Of a stretch of 7,337 bases of DNA, positions 6,912 to 7,337 are shown piece after piece. This DNA is from Clostridiales bacterium. GTDB lineage: Bacteria > Bacillota > Clostridia > Lachnospirales > Lachnospiraceae. Position 1 is the stretch's first letter, and every line of letters starts with the position of its first letter. The stretch lies in NCBI GenBank assembly GCA_019416265.1, contig DXXQ01000184.1, positions 1 to 7,337 on the forward strand. The letters are read 5' to 3'. The notes beneath the pieces were generated by a model, which worked only from the letters and a program-made list of their open reading frames with translations, did no database searches and had not been told where the DNA came from. Made by a program: the position numbers and the translations under genes.

Positions 6912-7337
6912 TCAGTCTGTTTTTTCGTCCAGCAGAGCTTTCTTTGCAAGCCGGTCCGCTTCCTCATTGTAATAATCTCCCGTATGGGCGGCTACTTTCC
7001 GAAACGCAATTTGTATTTTCCCGGCGCAGTTCTGCATATAAGCCGCATATTTCTGTGTGAGCTCCATTTTCGCCCGCCATGCGCCTGTGACCCATTTCTC
7101 GATTCCCTCATAGTCATAACGGATTTCAACGGAAGCATATCCCTGTTCCATGGCCCACTTCACTGCTGTCATGGCGCCCAACATTTCTCCTGCCACATTT
7201 CGGATCTTAACGCCCTGGGGATCTGTTCCGGTTCCCGATTTTTTTGTCACTTCCCCATCCGGTGTGAGGAAAACACATCCATAGGAATATTTTCCCAGAG
7301 AAACCTCGAAGCTTCCATCAACATAGGCGATCATGCC
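6912..7337 (-). CDS. RNase H family protein (probably cut at the 5' end by the window edge)
   Basis: The visible 140 residues from ATG 7334 are an almost complete type 1 RNase H domain, which cuts the RNA strand of RNA:DNA hybrids using two metal ions. The catalytic residues are all present: Asp6 (YVDGS), Glu50 (NVAGE), Asp74 (RYDYEG) and Asp127 (NEEADRLAKKA), with the accessory His117 (AAHTGD). The frame stays open upstream of the ATG (a GGC glycine codon at 7337-7335). Many Clostridia carry this domain behind an N-terminal viroplasmin-like (RNase H1 N-terminal) domain with the sequence running straight into 'MIAYVDGS', so the true start may lie outside the window. Length as seen is slightly short of E. 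coli RNase HI (155). The stop is TGA at 6914-6912, and the next gene continues in the same frame. Function in R-loop or primer removal is inferred from the family. Confidence 0.9.
   Translation of the reverse strand, partial: GMIAYVDGSFEVSLGKYSYGCVFLTPDGEVTKKSGTGTDPQGVKIRNVAGEMLGAMTAVKWAMEQGYASVEIRYDYEGIEKWVTGAWRAKMELTQKYAAYMQNCAGKIQIAFRKVAAHTGDYYNEEADRLAKKALLDEKTD

Overview
The window is ordinary-looking chromosomal DNA from a low-to-medium GC Gram-positive bacterium. It is most likely a clostridial Lachnospiraceae-type gut anaerobe. This is inferred from strong AGGAGG-type ribosome sites, lipobox lipoproteins, an AgrC/AgrA-like GHKL/LytTR two-component pair, and a bacterial SNF2 helicase of the type with a SWIM finger and SNF2-associated domain. 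Species cannot be fixed from sequence alone. There are no tRNA or rRNA genes, CRISPR arrays, insertion sequences or phage genes. Coding density is high and no gap exceeds about 180 bases.

Layout, left to right. (1) 1-2543 is a minus-strand operon whose transcription order is: LytTR response regulator (2543-1836), GHKL sensor kinase (1839-580, overlapping the regulator by 4 bases), small DUF3887-like lipoprotein (561-130), and the first 30 codons of a membrane protein that looks like a CPBP/CAAX-type protease (92-1, cut by the window edge). (2) 2544-2724 is a divergent promoter region with a good sigma-A-type promoter on each strand and three copies of the heptamer TTTACAA. (3) 2725-3300 on the plus strand is an unrecognised lipoprotein, followed by a bidirectional intrinsic terminator (3334-3374). 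(4) 7337-3408 on the minus strand holds an RNase H domain gene, cut at its 5' end by the window edge, and a 1157-residue SNF2-family helicase. Both are in one reading frame, separated by a single TGA.

How the genes may work together. The regulator, kinase, lipoprotein and CPBP-like gene, with the divergent lipoprotein, look like one cell-envelope signalling module: a peptide or envelope-stress sensor controlling surface lipoproteins and a membrane protease. No AgrB/AgrD-like processing protein or pheromone peptide is visible in the window, so the signal is unknown. The RNase H and SNF2 genes form a separate nucleic-acid unit, possibly acting on RNA:DNA hybrids or stalled transcription complexes; this is inference from adjacency only.

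The most unusual feature is the RNase H/SNF2 junction. It has a lone in-frame stop, no well-placed ribosome site before the helicase, and a 39-bp tandem duplication that copies the helicase start codon and makes a lysine/glutamate-rich N-terminal extension. Nothing in the window clearly amounts to a wholly new system.
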